A stretch of 55,902 nt of DNA from an uncultured Bacteroidales bacterium (GTDB lineage Bacteria > Bacteroidota > Bacteroidia > Bacteroidales > Paludibacteraceae): NCBI GenBank assembly GCA_937910305.1, contig CALEPS010000002.1:1-55902 (forward strand), written 5' to 3'. Both the position numbers and the translations under genes were made by a program. This document shows positions 6,571 to 14,138 of the stretch, piece after piece. Below the pieces are notes generated by a model. That model had not been told where the DNA came from. It worked only from the letters and a program-made list of their open reading frames with translations, and did no database searches. The first letter of the stretch is position 1. Each line of letters begins with the position of its first letter.

Positions 6571-8373
6571 TTAGACCTCCTCGTTTTGAACCAAGAAAGC
6601 GGAATAGTCCACTAACTTCTGGATAAAGTCTTTTTCGGAAAGGGTGCTATAGTCCGTCTCCATGTATGCCTCTGCGCACCACTCGTCATCATAGCTGACT
6701 TTCTGCACCGCGGACAAACCTACCTCTGCTGTTCGTGTTTGGTAGAGCTGCAGCCATTTGTCGTGGATAGCTTTCCAAGCACCTTCTCCGGTTTTTGGGT
6801 CAACTCGCTCCACACGTCCAAGGTTTTTACGTTTCACAAATCCGTCTTCCTTAAAATAGCCAAAGAATGTAGGAATATTCGCGCTTTCGTGGCGGATACC
6901 TAATTCCCAAATCATACAACAAGCGACTACACTTGCGCCCGGGTAGAACATTTCTGCAGGGAGTGAAAAGACAGCGTCGAGGCGGTGGTGTTGCATCATT
7001 AGTTCCTTAAATTTCTTGATATCTCCGGTGTTGCCAATGGCACACTGCATAGGAAGTAGGACGGCAAGTTTGCCTGAGCCAACCGTCTCTGCTATATAGT
7101 ACAAATAGTGTAAACCTTTGCTCGGGTCTTCTTTGCAGTCTTTTTTCCATGTAGCTACATAAGAGGGCTGGCAGTAAGGACGCTGCGCATTGTAAGGTGG
7201 GTTCATTAGTACTCGATTTATATGAGCATTCTTGATCCATTGCTCCAAATCGAAGCAGCTTCCCTTTCGCACATTAGAATTTCCATCTCCATGAATCAGC
7301 ATGTTTGTAGTGCTCAAACCGAATGCTTTCTTTTCTGCCTCTATACCGAATATACGCTCCTTCTTTACTGTATTCCGCTCAGACTCAGTCTTGCAGTCAT
7401 TAAGAGCATTCGTCATGGCACGCACAAGAAAAGCGCCACTACCACAACAAGGATCAAGCACGCGAGACATGTGGTTTATACCAATTACATCGCACATGAA
7501 TGAAACAATATGATCAGGGGTAAAGGCTTGGTTTTTATCAGCTTTGCCAACGTACTTGTTAAAAGTAGTAAAGAATAGGTTCAGCAAGTCTTGCCCTTTT
7601 GCCGTTTCTTCATTGATGTACGGCATTATTCCGTCATTGATAAAATCAAGGATTGCGATTAAGTCCTCAGCCTTCAGAAGTTCTACCTTCTGGTCTTGTA
7701 ACACTTCCGTATGAAGTATGGATAATTTATCTGCTCGATTGATGTCGCTGTCATTGCGCAACAAGTCGCACAATACTTTGTATATACCGGAAAGAATTTG
7801 CTCCGTTTCAAGTCCTTTGTACAATAATTGTCGTTTAAGCGCAAGAATGCAAGTGCCGACTAATTGACTGCGTAGCCGTTCATCTATCCCTAAACCATGC
7901 AATAATTCATTGAGACGATAAGTGTTTTTAATAACCTCCTCTTTGTTGTTTATACGTAAAGGAGCTACAATATTTCTATAGTCAGCAAACGAGGTCATTG
8001 CTATTTGTTCTTTAAGGAAAGTTTCATCAGACACTTCATCCCGCCACACGCGGATGCGGTCGTCATTAGTGTTCGCGAGAATACCTATGACAGCATAGCC
8101 AGTAAGGGCTCTTTCATATGCCATATAGGCATTGAGTTGTTGTTTTGCTTTTTCGTAAACGGTATCGAAATTCTGTTTCGTCTCCACGAGAACAGCAACA
8201 CGTGCTTGTTTGTCTATGAAACGGATATCCAGGTTCTGAAAACTACCTGTCTTTACTGCTGCAAAATCTTTATGTGCAGCGGTGAATGCTTTGGGGTAAC
8301 TAAACTCGTCGTTCTCAATATTGGTAGAAAGGAATTGGCGACCAATAGTATTTATAATCTCGGCTCTTATCAT
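6571..8373 (-). CDS. Fused restriction nuclease / N6-adenine methyltransferase, BcgI-like
   Basis: A 600-residue protein. The N-terminal domain has a PD-(D/E)xK nuclease pattern: D49 in NLDIRF and E64-T-K66 in VLVETKQ. A helical linker follows. The methylase domain has motif I as DPCCGSG (307-313, a Cys variant of DPACGSG) and motif IV NPPY (391-394), the gamma-class N6-adenine signature. Together with the downstream S subunit this is the architecture of BcgI-type (type IIB) systems, where one polypeptide cuts and modifies and the S subunit gives specificity; BcgA is of similar length. An isolated HsdM would normally lack the nuclease domain. Alternative: a type I methylase whose R subunit is lost, but D/ExK in the N-domain argues against this. 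Confidence 0.8.
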   Translation of the reverse strand: MIRAEIINTIGRQFLSTNIENDEFSYPKAFTAAHKDFAAVKTGSFQNLDIRFIDKQARVAVLVETKQNFDTVYEKAKQQLNAYMAYERALTGYAVIGILANTNDDRIRVWRDEVSDETFLKEQIAMTSFADYRNIVAPLRINNKEEVIKNTYRLNELLHGLGIDERLRSQLVGTCILALKRQLLYKGLETEQILSGIYKVLCDLLRNDSDINRADKLSILHTEVLQDQKVELLKAEDLIAILDFINDGIMPYINEETAKGQDLLNLFFTTFNKYVGKADKNQAFTPDHIVSFMCDVIGINHMSRVLDPCCGSGAFLVRAMTNALNDCKTESERNTVKKERIFGIEAEKKAFGLSTTNMLIHGDGNSNVRKGSCFDLEQWIKNAHINRVLMNPPYNAQRPYCQPSYVATWKKDCKEDPSKGLHYLYYIAETVGSGKLAVLLPMQCAIGNTGDIKKFKELMMQHHRLDAVFSLPAEMFYPGASVVACCMIWELGIRHESANIPTFFGYFKEDGFVKRKNLGRVERVDPKTGEGAWKAIHDKWLQLYQTRTAEVGLSAVQKVSYDDEWCAEAYMETDYSTLSEKDFIQKLVDYSAFLVQNEEV

Positions 8374-8377
8374 GGTA

Positions 8378-8770
8378 TTATTTTACTTGGGGAATGGGGT
8401 GGCTCCAGTTATCGTGAGCCGCCAAACATTTGATATACGTCATGGCATCCTCGCTGCCTTTCTCGGCTGCGCGAATGAGAAGAAGTTCGCCCTCGTCAGG
8501 CGAGACAGTAAAGGCTTCTTTCGGAAATTCGGGATCTACATAATAGAGGTGCGAGGCTATGCCGGTTATGAAAAGCGCACGGGGGGCGTCGGTCGTAAAA
8601 GCCAAGTCCGCGTAGTGATTGATGCTATCGATGTTGTGAAAGACAGCACGGTCGAGCACCACCGGCTTGGGTGATGATCCGCGGCGGTAACCTAAGAACA
8701 CGACAAGACAGGCGAAAAAAAGAGCGACCAGTACACAAAGTACTTGCCGCCCTGTATGAGGAGGTGTCAA
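8378..8770 (-). CDS. Membrane-anchored Sel1-like small protein
   Basis: About 130 residues with an N-terminal membrane helix (VLCVLVALFFACLVVFLG) and a C-terminal region resembling Sel1/TPR repeats (EGELLLIRAAEKGSEDAMTYI). No ATG is present at the 5' end; the most upstream usable codon is TTG at 8768-8770, and ATT precedes it. The stop is 4 bases before the methylase gene, so it shares that mRNA. The start sits on the arm of an 11-bp palindrome (8768-8794). Function unknown; the protein may have nothing to do with restriction beyond cotranscription. Confidence 0.55.
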   Translation of the reverse strand: MTPPHTGRQVLCVLVALFFACLVVFLGYRRGSSPKPVVLDRAVFHNIDSINHYADLAFTTDAPRALFITGIASHLYYVDPEFPKEAFTVSPDEGELLLIRAAEKGSEDAMTYIKCLAAHDNWSHPIPQVK

Positions 8771-8794
8771 AATGTTGTCATTTACAACATTTTG
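8768..8794. promoter_or_regulatory. Perfect 11-bp inverted repeat, operator or RNA hairpin
   Basis: CAAAATGTTGT, five bases CATTT, ACAACATTTTG. It lies between the promoter at 8872 and the translation start at 8770, overlapping the start. It may be an operator or a hairpin that hides the start codon. A 20-codon open frame (8778-8840, MKQIINKMSN start) ends inside it and could be a leader peptide. Confidence 0.6.
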
Positions 8795-8871
8795 CCCATG
8801 GGGGGGTAAAATTAGACATTTTATTTATAATTTGTTTCATGGGGTATTATATTTGTATCTCAAACCGGTTG

Positions 8872-8903
8872 CAAAGGTACTGCTTTTTCGCGGAATATGC
8901 AAA
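8872..8903 (-). promoter_or_regulatory. Promoter of the restriction-modification operon
   Basis: Minus strand TTTG, 20 bases, TACCTTTG. The 20-base spacer is nearly identical to that of the promoter at 5355-5386 (ATATT-CGCGAAAAAGCAG type). RNA start predicted near 8865. Confidence 0.75.
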
Positions 8904-8953
8904 TAAAAGTGTCATTTGGGGCGATTTTTCCAACAGCCGGTTGATGCTTTCGT

Positions 8954-9700
8954 TTATCGGATGAGGGCGATGCTCAGTTCGTAGAGCAGATAGACCGGGA
9001 GCGTGACCAGCATGAGGGTGAAGGGGTCTCCGGTGGGGGTGATGACGGCTGCGAGGATGAGGATGCCTACAAAGACATGGCGTCTATAACGGCATAGCTG
9101 CTCCTTGCGGAGAAGACCTATCTTCGAGAGGGTCCATGTCAGAAGCGGGACCTCAAAAAGCAACCCCATGAGGAGCGTCAGTATGAGGAAAAGCGAGACA
9201 TACGAAGACAGACTGATATGATTGACGACCAGCGGAGTGACCTGATACGTGCCGAGAAAGCGGAAAGAGACGGGGAAAATCAAGAGATAGTTCAACGCGA
9301 TTCCCAGTCCGAAAAGCAAAACAGATGCGAGAACCAGCACGACGCTGTACCTTCGTTCCCGTTCGTAGAGCGCCGGAGCGACAAAGCCGTAGAGCCAGTA
9401 CACGATAAAAGGCATAGCGATTACCAGCCCGGCAGCCATGGCTACCTGGAGATGGATGACGAAGGGCGCTGTCAGTTCCGTGTTGATGAAATTTAAGTCG
9501 AAAGTCGAAAGACCGCTACGCTCAAAGAAAAAAGCATTCAGCAGGCGATAGGTGATAAAGTCCGGATGGGCAGGTGCAAAGAGCAGGTCAAAGAGCCGGT
9601 CCTTGCAGCAAAAAGCACCGACAAAAGCAACCGCCCATACGCCCAGCGATTTCAACAGAACGGAGCGCAGTTCGTCCAGATGATCCCAGAAACTCGGCAC
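8954..9700 (-). CDS. tatC: Sec-independent translocase subunit TatC
   Basis: A 248-residue polytopic protein with the TatC order of six membrane helices. It starts MPSFWDHLDELRSVLLKS, which holds the conserved HLxELR motif that reads twin-arginine signals, and later carries the APALYERERR region and a C-terminal VITPTGDPFTLMLVTLPVYLLYE block with the conserved Pro and Asp. TatC is the receptor core of the twin-arginine translocase in the inner membrane. The periplasmic loop after helix 1 contains residues ERSGLSTFDLN encoded by repeat DNA at 9495-9527, an apparent in-frame insertion. It is the last gene of a run with tatA and a predicted Tat substrate; no tatB is visible. Confidence 0.93.
   Translation of the reverse strand: MPSFWDHLDELRSVLLKSLGVWAVAFVGAFCCKDRLFDLLFAPAHPDFITYRLLNAFFFERSGLSTFDLNFINTELTAPFVIHLQVAMAAGLVIAMPFIVYWLYGFVAPALYERERRYSVVLVLASVLLFGLGIALNYLLIFPVSFRFLGTYQVTPLVVNHISLSSYVSLFLILTLLMGLLFEVPLLTWTLSKIGLLRKEQLCRYRRHVFVGILILAAVITPTGDPFTLMLVTLPVYLLYELSIALIR
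9495..9527. repeat. Repeat insertion in tatC, TCGAAAG family
   Basis: AAGTCGAAAGTCGAAAGACC followed by GCTACGCTC. It combines the TTTCGACTTT word found at 21251, 40548 and 49251 with the GACCGCT word of the 4421 and 9760 arrays. It is in frame and encodes part of a TatC loop. Confidence 0.7.
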
Positions 9701-9705
9701 GAGTT

Positions 9706-9739
9706 GAATTAAAAATTAAAAATTAAAAATTAAAAATTC
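9706..9739. repeat. AAAAATT tandem repeats before tatC
   Basis: Heptamer-like AAAAATT units in the 230-base gap between tatA and tatC. Confidence 0.8.
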
Positions 9740-9759
9740 TTCTTTTGGCTTTATGATTA

Positions 9760-9930
9760 AAGACCGTTCGCTTTGCTCACTAACAGAGTACAGACCGTTC
9801 GCTTCGCTCACTGACAGAGTACAGATCGCAGGCTCTGCCTGCTGACAGACCGATTATGTGTTAGCTAATAGTAATCCGGTCTGTACTCTGTCAGGCGCAG
9901 CCGGTCTGTATTCTGTCAGCGAAGCGGTCT
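9760..9930. repeat. Inverted arrays of AGACCG...TGACAGAGTAC repeats
   Basis: Three units read rightward (from 9760, 9792 and 9823) and two read leftward (9877-9930), facing each other around a 28-base centre. All share AGACCG (or AGATCG) and TGACAGA-GTAC or -ATTC flanks, while the cores differ and are themselves palindromic: TTCGCTTCGCTCA, CAGGCTCTGCCTGC, GCTGCGCC, CTTCGC. Related to 4421-4540. Confidence 0.8.
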
Positions 9931-10107
9931 CTATTCTTTCTCTTCTTTTTTCTCTTCTTTGTCTTCTTTCTCTTCCTTCTCGTTCATTCCGTCTTTGAAC
10001 GAGCGGATGCCTTTACCTAATCCGCGCATCAACTCCGGGATCTTCTTGCCCCCGAAGATAAGCAGAATAACCAGTACGATTAAAATAATTTCCCATGTAC
10101 CTAACAT
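9931..10107 (-). CDS. tatA: Twin-arginine translocase subunit TatA
   Basis: A 58-residue protein, MLGTWEIILIVLVILLIFGG at the start, followed by KKIPELMRGLGKGIRSFKDG. This is the TatA plan: a short N-terminal membrane helix, a Gly hinge, then an amphipathic helix with the conserved FGxKKIPEL. The tail is almost entirely Glu, Lys and Asp. TatA polymerises with TatC to form the export path for folded proteins. It lies 21 bases after the stop of the reductase gene and before tatC, separated from tatC by 230 bases of repeat DNA that could affect downstream expression. Confidence 0.93.
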   Translation of the reverse strand: MLGTWEIILIVLVILLIFGGKKIPELMRGLGKGIRSFKDGMNEKEEKEDKEEKKEEKE

Positions 10108-10128
10108 AATAGATTAGAATTTAAAGAT

Positions 10129-11556
10129 TTATATTGATTGTTTCAATTGCTCCACGAAGCGGTCGATGCGCTGCATCTGTTGCGGAATATCAATGCGTTG
10201 CGGACAGTGGGGCAGACAGTGGTTGCACCCGATGCAATGGTCCGCCTGCCGCATCCTCTCCACCTTCCGGTCATACCCGATGAGCCATTTCTTACGTGCC
10301 TTCCTGAAGGCGGAGTCCATCTCTTTGCCCAAAGGCAGGAGTCCTTCCGCGAGGCATGTGTTGTAATATCCGAAGACGGCAGGGATATTGAGTCCGTACG
10401 GGCACGGCATGCAATAATTGCAGCCGGTGCAAGGAACAGCGTTCATAGCGCAGAGGGCATCCGCAAGCCGCATCAGCATGGCGTCTTCCTCCGGCGTAAT
10501 AGGGCGCAGAGGAGAGTAGGTGTTGCAGTTCTCCTGCAGGTGCTCCATGTACGTCATTCCGGAGAGCACGGAAAGGATATGTGCTGGTGTGCCGGCGTAC
10601 CGGAACGCCCATTCTGCCGGCGTGGCGTTGATATCCATCCGCTTCATCTCACGCAGGATATGCGCAGGCTGTTTCGCCAGTCTGCCGCCTAATAACGGCT
10701 CCATGATCACAGCCGGAATACCGCGTTTCTCCAGTTCCTGGTACAGATACTCTGCGTTCGTGTTACGGGGGTTCAGCTGCTTGGCATAATGCCAATCGAG
10801 GTAGTTCAACTCTATCTGCACGAAGTCCCAATGATACTTACCCTCGTCATGCCACTGAAGGAGGGTGTCAAAGACCTTCACATCGCCGTGGTACGAGAAG
10901 CCGAGGTTACGGATGCGCCCTTTCGTCTTCTGCTCCACGAGCCAATCGAGGACGCCGTTCTCCATATACCGTCCGTAGAAAGCGCCCATGCCATCTCTAC
11001 CGCCTCCGCTCATGCCTATGCCGTGCAACAAGAGGTAGTCCACGTAGTCGGTTTGGAGGTATTGCAGCGACCGCTCGAACATTGCTTTGGACTCTCGGGC
11101 AGACCATGTGTCGGGCGAGAAATTGGAGAGTTTGGTAGCAATGAAATAACTGTTCCTCGGATGGCGCGCAAGGGCAATACCGGTGCTCTGCTCCGACAGA
11201 CCCTGGCAGTACGCAGGCGAGGTGTCGAAATAATTGACACCATGCGCGAGGGCGTAATCCACCATCTTATTCACCGCCTCCTGGTCAATAGGCGAATCGG
11301 GATTCTCGCGCGCCGTGCCGCCTGCCTGAACCGGCAGACGCATCATACCGAAACCCAGAAGGGACACCTTGTCGCCGGTGTTGGGATTGGTGCGGTAAGT
11401 CATGCCATTTACCATCTTATCATTTACCATTTGGTCATTTACCATTTGGTCATTTATTTGGTCATTTACCATTTGGTCATTTTTGCAGGCACTCAGCAGA
11501 AGCGAGGTCCCGGCGAGGGCTGCTGCGCTATGTTTGATAAATTCTCTTCGATTCAT
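10129..11556 (-). CDS. Tat-exported aldo/keto reductase with C-terminal ferredoxin domain
   Basis: A 475-residue protein. The N-terminus has a twin-arginine signal (MNRREFIKHSAAALAG) followed by a lipobox (LLLSAC, Cys24), so it is probably a Tat-exported lipoprotein. Residues about 27-52 are NDQMVND repeats encoded by a short tandem repeat. The catalytic domain follows (LGFGMMRLP, DTSPAYCQG, DYLLLHG), an aldo/keto reductase barrel. The C-terminal part holds two cysteine clusters, CTGCNYCMPCPYGLNIP and CIGCNHCLPHCPQ, for Fe-S centres. Such fusions occur widely in Bacteroidetes as putative oxidoreductases; the substrate is unknown. It lies directly before tatA and tatC, the machine it would need. 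Confidence 0.88.
   Translation of the reverse strand: MNRREFIKHSAAALAGTSLLLSACKNDQMVNDQINDQMVNDQMVNDKMVNGMTYRTNPNTGDKVSLLGFGMMRLPVQAGGTARENPDSPIDQEAVNKMVDYALAHGVNYFDTSPAYCQGLSEQSTGIALARHPRNSYFIATKLSNFSPDTWSARESKAMFERSLQYLQTDYVDYLLLHGIGMSGGGRDGMGAFYGRYMENGVLDWLVEQKTKGRIRNLGFSYHGDVKVFDTLLQWHDEGKYHWDFVQIELNYLDWHYAKQLNPRNTNAEYLYQELEKRGIPAVIMEPLLGGRLAKQPAHILREMKRMDINATPAEWAFRYAGTPAHILSVLSGMTYMEHLQENCNTYSPLRPITPEEDAMLMRLADALCAMNAVPCTGCNYCMPCPYGLNIPAVFGYYNTCLAEGLLPLGKEMDSAFRKARKKWLIGYDRKVERMRQADHCIGCNHCLPHCPQRIDIPQQMQRIDRFVEQLKQSI
11404..11483. repeat. TCATTTACCATTTGG repeats inside the reductase gene
   Basis: In-frame units of the TCATTTACCATTTGG family encoding NDQMVND just after the lipobox. The same family is intergenic at 11557-11641, 33608-33655 and 48496-48533. 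This is the spacer between lipid anchor and enzyme, a place that tolerates length change. Confidence 0.8.
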
Positions 11557-11757
11557 AAAATCATTTACGATTTAGTCATTTACGATTTAGTCATTTACCA
11601 TTTTATCATTTATTGGGTCATTTAATCATTTGGTCATTTATCAATTCTCAATTCTCAATTCTCAATTCTCAATTCTCAATTCTCAATTCTCAATTATCAA
11701 TTATCAATTATCAATTCTTAGCCCACAAGGGGCACGATTATTTCTCAATTCTCAATT
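11557..11757. repeat. Intergenic repeats: TCATTTACC and CAATTCT families
   Basis: TCATTTACGATTTAG-type units (11557-11641) run into CAATTCT and CAATTAT heptamers (11641-11716), with two more CAATTCT units at 11742-11757. The last units provide the end of the polyferredoxin frame, including its TGA stop at 11752-11754. The 195 bases between the two genes hold nothing else that I can see. Confidence 0.85.
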
Positions 11758-13263
11758 GATATGGTGGGTGGTGTTACCTTCTATATAAATGGCGCTGAAG
11801 GGTCTCGCCGGGCATAAGTGTTCGCATTTGCCGCATCCGATACATTTCTCTGTGTCGATAGCCGGCACTTCTGCCTTTCTTCCGTCCGGTGTGGTGTATT
11901 CGACCATCTGGATCGCCCATGCGGGGCAATGGCGTGCGCAAGCGCCGCATGAGTCACCGTTAGCAACCGGGATGCAGTTGTCTGCTATCCATACGGCATG
12001 TCCGATATGTATCGCCGTTTTGTCCTCGGGTTGGATAGGTCGGATGGCGCCTGTAGGGCATACCTGGGAGCAACGTGTACACTCGGGTCTGCAGAAACCG
12101 CGCTCGAAGGACATCTCCGGCTGCATGAACCGCAAGGGGTCGGAGGAAGGACGCAGCACGTTGTTAGGGCATGCACTGACGCACAGTTGGCAGGCGGTGC
12201 AATGCCTGAGCATGTTGCGCGCGGAGAGCGATCCCGGAGGAGTGAGAGGTGTGTGCCGTTGCGGGGCTTTCTTGTCCTCTATCTCCGCCAGTCCGCCATC
12301 CACTTTGATCTTCGTTTGCGCTACTGCCGCCGATCCGATGGCTAAGAGTGAGCCTGCGAGAAAAGCGCGGCGGCCCTTGTCCGGCTTCGCATTAGTAATC
12401 GGTGATTTGAAGATTTGAAGATTTGAAGATTTGAGCGGTCTGTAGTGCAGCGCATCGAAATGGCATTGGTCCAGACAGTCGCCGCAGGCAATACAACGGC
12501 TGTAGTCCACCGTTCCGTCCTTGTAGTTGATTGCCGAGGCTTTGCAGTTCTTCTCGCAGAGCGAGCAGTTCTTGCATTTGGATTTGTCCAGTTGTACGCG
12601 GAAGAGCGAGAAACGGGCGAAGAAAGACAGCATAGTGCCTACGGGGCAGATAGTGTTGCAATAGGTCCTTCCGTTCCTCCATGCCAGCACCGCAAGCAGA
12701 ACCAGCGTCAGCAGAGCCACTACCGGTACGGTCACGCTACGCAGCCATAACTCCTTTTCAGGAATCATGTTCCATTCGTAATGTGCATCCACGGAAGCTA
12801 TTGCATTCCGGAGCAGGTCATACAGAGGACCGAACAGCGAATGGACAATACGTCCGTATGCCGAATAAGGGGCGAGAAGGGTAGTGACCGGTGCAAAACC
12901 AATGACAAGGCATACGACAAACACCGCCAGAACCGAATAGCGGAGCCATTTCTTCTCCGGCGAAAAAGAATAGCGGTTCTTCTTCTGTTTCTTACCCATC
13001 CATCCGAAAAGGTCCTGCATGACCCCCAGCGGACATATCACGCTGCAATAGAGCCGTCCGAAGAGCAGCGTGAGAAGGAGCAACCCTGCCAGTACGGCAA
13101 AGTCCAATGCCATCAAAGCCGGAAGGAACTGGATCTTGGCGGCCCAGCCGAACCATGCATTGAACGTCCCTCCGATACCCAGAAAGAGAAGCGTGATAAC
13201 CGTGAAGAAAAAGACGGCAAGCACCGTCCGTATGAGACGAAGAGGGTGGGAGGGCTTTTTCAT
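11752..13263 (-). CDS. NapH-NapG-like polyferredoxin fusion
   Basis: A 503-residue protein. The N-terminal half is NapH-like: several membrane helices with two CxxxCP loops facing the same side (YCSVICPLGVMQD, YCNTICPVGTML), then a double 4Fe-4S ferredoxin (CKNCSLCEKNC, CIACGDCLDQC). Near residue 300 comes a second twin-arginine-like segment (GRRAFLAGSLLAIGSA) followed by a NapG-like domain with several further clusters (CTACQLCVSACP, CTRCSQVCP, CGACARHCP, CIGCGKCEHLCP). It would move electrons from the quinone pool across the membrane to a periplasmic acceptor, possibly the Tat-exported reductase encoded next. The linker before the second half, KSSNLQIFKSPITN, is encoded by a GATTTGAA repeat. 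The gene overlaps the DUF1893 gene by 4 bases. Confidence 0.85.
   Translation of the reverse strand: MKKPSHPLRLIRTVLAVFFFTVITLLFLGIGGTFNAWFGWAAKIQFLPALMALDFAVLAGLLLLTLLFGRLYCSVICPLGVMQDLFGWMGKKQKKNRYSFSPEKKWLRYSVLAVFVVCLVIGFAPVTTLLAPYSAYGRIVHSLFGPLYDLLRNAIASVDAHYEWNMIPEKELWLRSVTVPVVALLTLVLLAVLAWRNGRTYCNTICPVGTMLSFFARFSLFRVQLDKSKCKNCSLCEKNCKASAINYKDGTVDYSRCIACGDCLDQCHFDALHYRPLKSSNLQIFKSPITNAKPDKGRRAFLAGSLLAIGSAAVAQTKIKVDGGLAEIEDKKAPQRHTPLTPPGSLSARNMLRHCTACQLCVSACPNNVLRPSSDPLRFMQPEMSFERGFCRPECTRCSQVCPTGAIRPIQPEDKTAIHIGHAVWIADNCIPVANGDSCGACARHCPAWAIQMVEYTTPDGRKAEVPAIDTEKCIGCGKCEHLCPARPFSAIYIEGNTTHHIN
12404..12434. repeat. GATTTGAA repeats inside polyferredoxin gene
   Basis: Three to four GATTTGAA units, in frame, encoding SSNLQIFK in the linker between the NapH-like and NapG-like halves. 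The same family occurs in htrA (34771-34807). Confidence 0.75.
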
Positions 13264-14138
13264 AGAACGGGAGGCATGTTTTTAAGCACCCGGACGCATT
13301 CCTCCACAGTCTCAATCCCTTCTAATTGTGAGTCAATCGGGCACATGTGCGTTTTGTCTTTGTTCAGGATCTTCTCCACCTCTTCGCGTGCAAAGACCTT
13401 GATCCCTTCTTGCTCCAGCAACTCGCGCGCAGGGGTGCAGATGACATTGGTATGAACCTCCTGTACACCGCCGGTGGCCATCAGAGCAGCGGCTGCTTTT
13501 CCGATGATCTTGTCCGCTACGATAGCGCCGCGGAGCCGCTCCGGTTCGGCTGAAAGCAACTCCAGCAAGTCCCTCACGCCGCGGTTGGCATGGGTGGAGA
13601 GGGAGTCGTTGTTGTGTACCAACAGGCTCAGTCCCTGCTCATTGAGCATGTCTAACATCTCGCATCCGGTCAGCGAACCTCCAAACAGCACTACCTGGCA
13701 CTCCTCGGCGGTAGTGGCGCACACCAGCAGTTTCTCCAGCGGACAGAGACCCGTGCTGTCTGCGTTTACCATATACGGGATCTCTTCGCGGGCAACGAGG
13801 GCGATACCGGCGTCTTCTAACATATCCCGGGCAGGAGTGCATACCAGCGGCGTATAGACGCTCTTCACTCCGCCTTTTATCAGCAATGCCGCTGCGGCTT
13901 TGCCTACACGGCGGTCTGCTACAATAGCGTCTTTCAGAATAGCGGGATCGGATGCCAGCAGTTGCATCAGATCATCCACGCCGGGAGCATAATAATAAGA
14001 AGTTTTACCCTGGTTGTAAATCACCATGCCTGTCTCCGGCTGTTTGTCCAGCGTGCGGAGCATTCGTTGGCCTTTGTCGGTGTTGCAGCCGGCGAGAAGA
14101 ACCAACGCAACTGCGAGGGGGAAGAGAAGTTTTTTCAT
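13260..14138 (-). CDS. Lipoprotein with two DUF1893 domains
   Basis: A 292-residue protein with a lipobox (VLLAGC, Cys18) and two tandem copies of the DUF1893 (TM1506-like) domain at about residues 33-145 and 165-290. Each copy shows IVADRRVGKAAAALL or IVADKIIGKAAAALM, then a GGV strand, VCTPAR or ICTPAR, and a C-terminal GLCPLEKL or HMCPIDSQ. The family has a deaminase-like fold but no proven reaction. DUF1893 proteins are often near membrane ferredoxins in Bacteroidetes as here; the role may be redox or Fe-S related, by context. ATGA-type overlaps join it to the LRR gene upstream and the polyferredoxin gene downstream, so it links the surface-protein run and the Tat run into one transcript. 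Confidence 0.8.
   Translation of the reverse strand: MKKLLFPLAVALVLLAGCNTDKGQRMLRTLDKQPETGMVIYNQGKTSYYYAPGVDDLMQLLASDPAILKDAIVADRRVGKAAAALLIKGGVKSVYTPLVCTPARDMLEDAGIALVAREEIPYMVNADSTGLCPLEKLLVCATTAEECQVVLFGGSLTGCEMLDMLNEQGLSLLVHNNDSLSTHANRGVRDLLELLSAEPERLRGAIVADKIIGKAAAALMATGGVQEVHTNVICTPARELLEQEGIKVFAREEVEKILNKDKTHMCPIDSQLEGIETVEECVRVLKNMPPVL

Noticed and set aside
6571..8373. Type I HsdM with missing HsdR
   Set aside because: The N-terminal D49/E64-x-K66 nuclease pattern and the absence of hsdR fit a BcgI-like fused enzyme better, though a search is needed to be certain.
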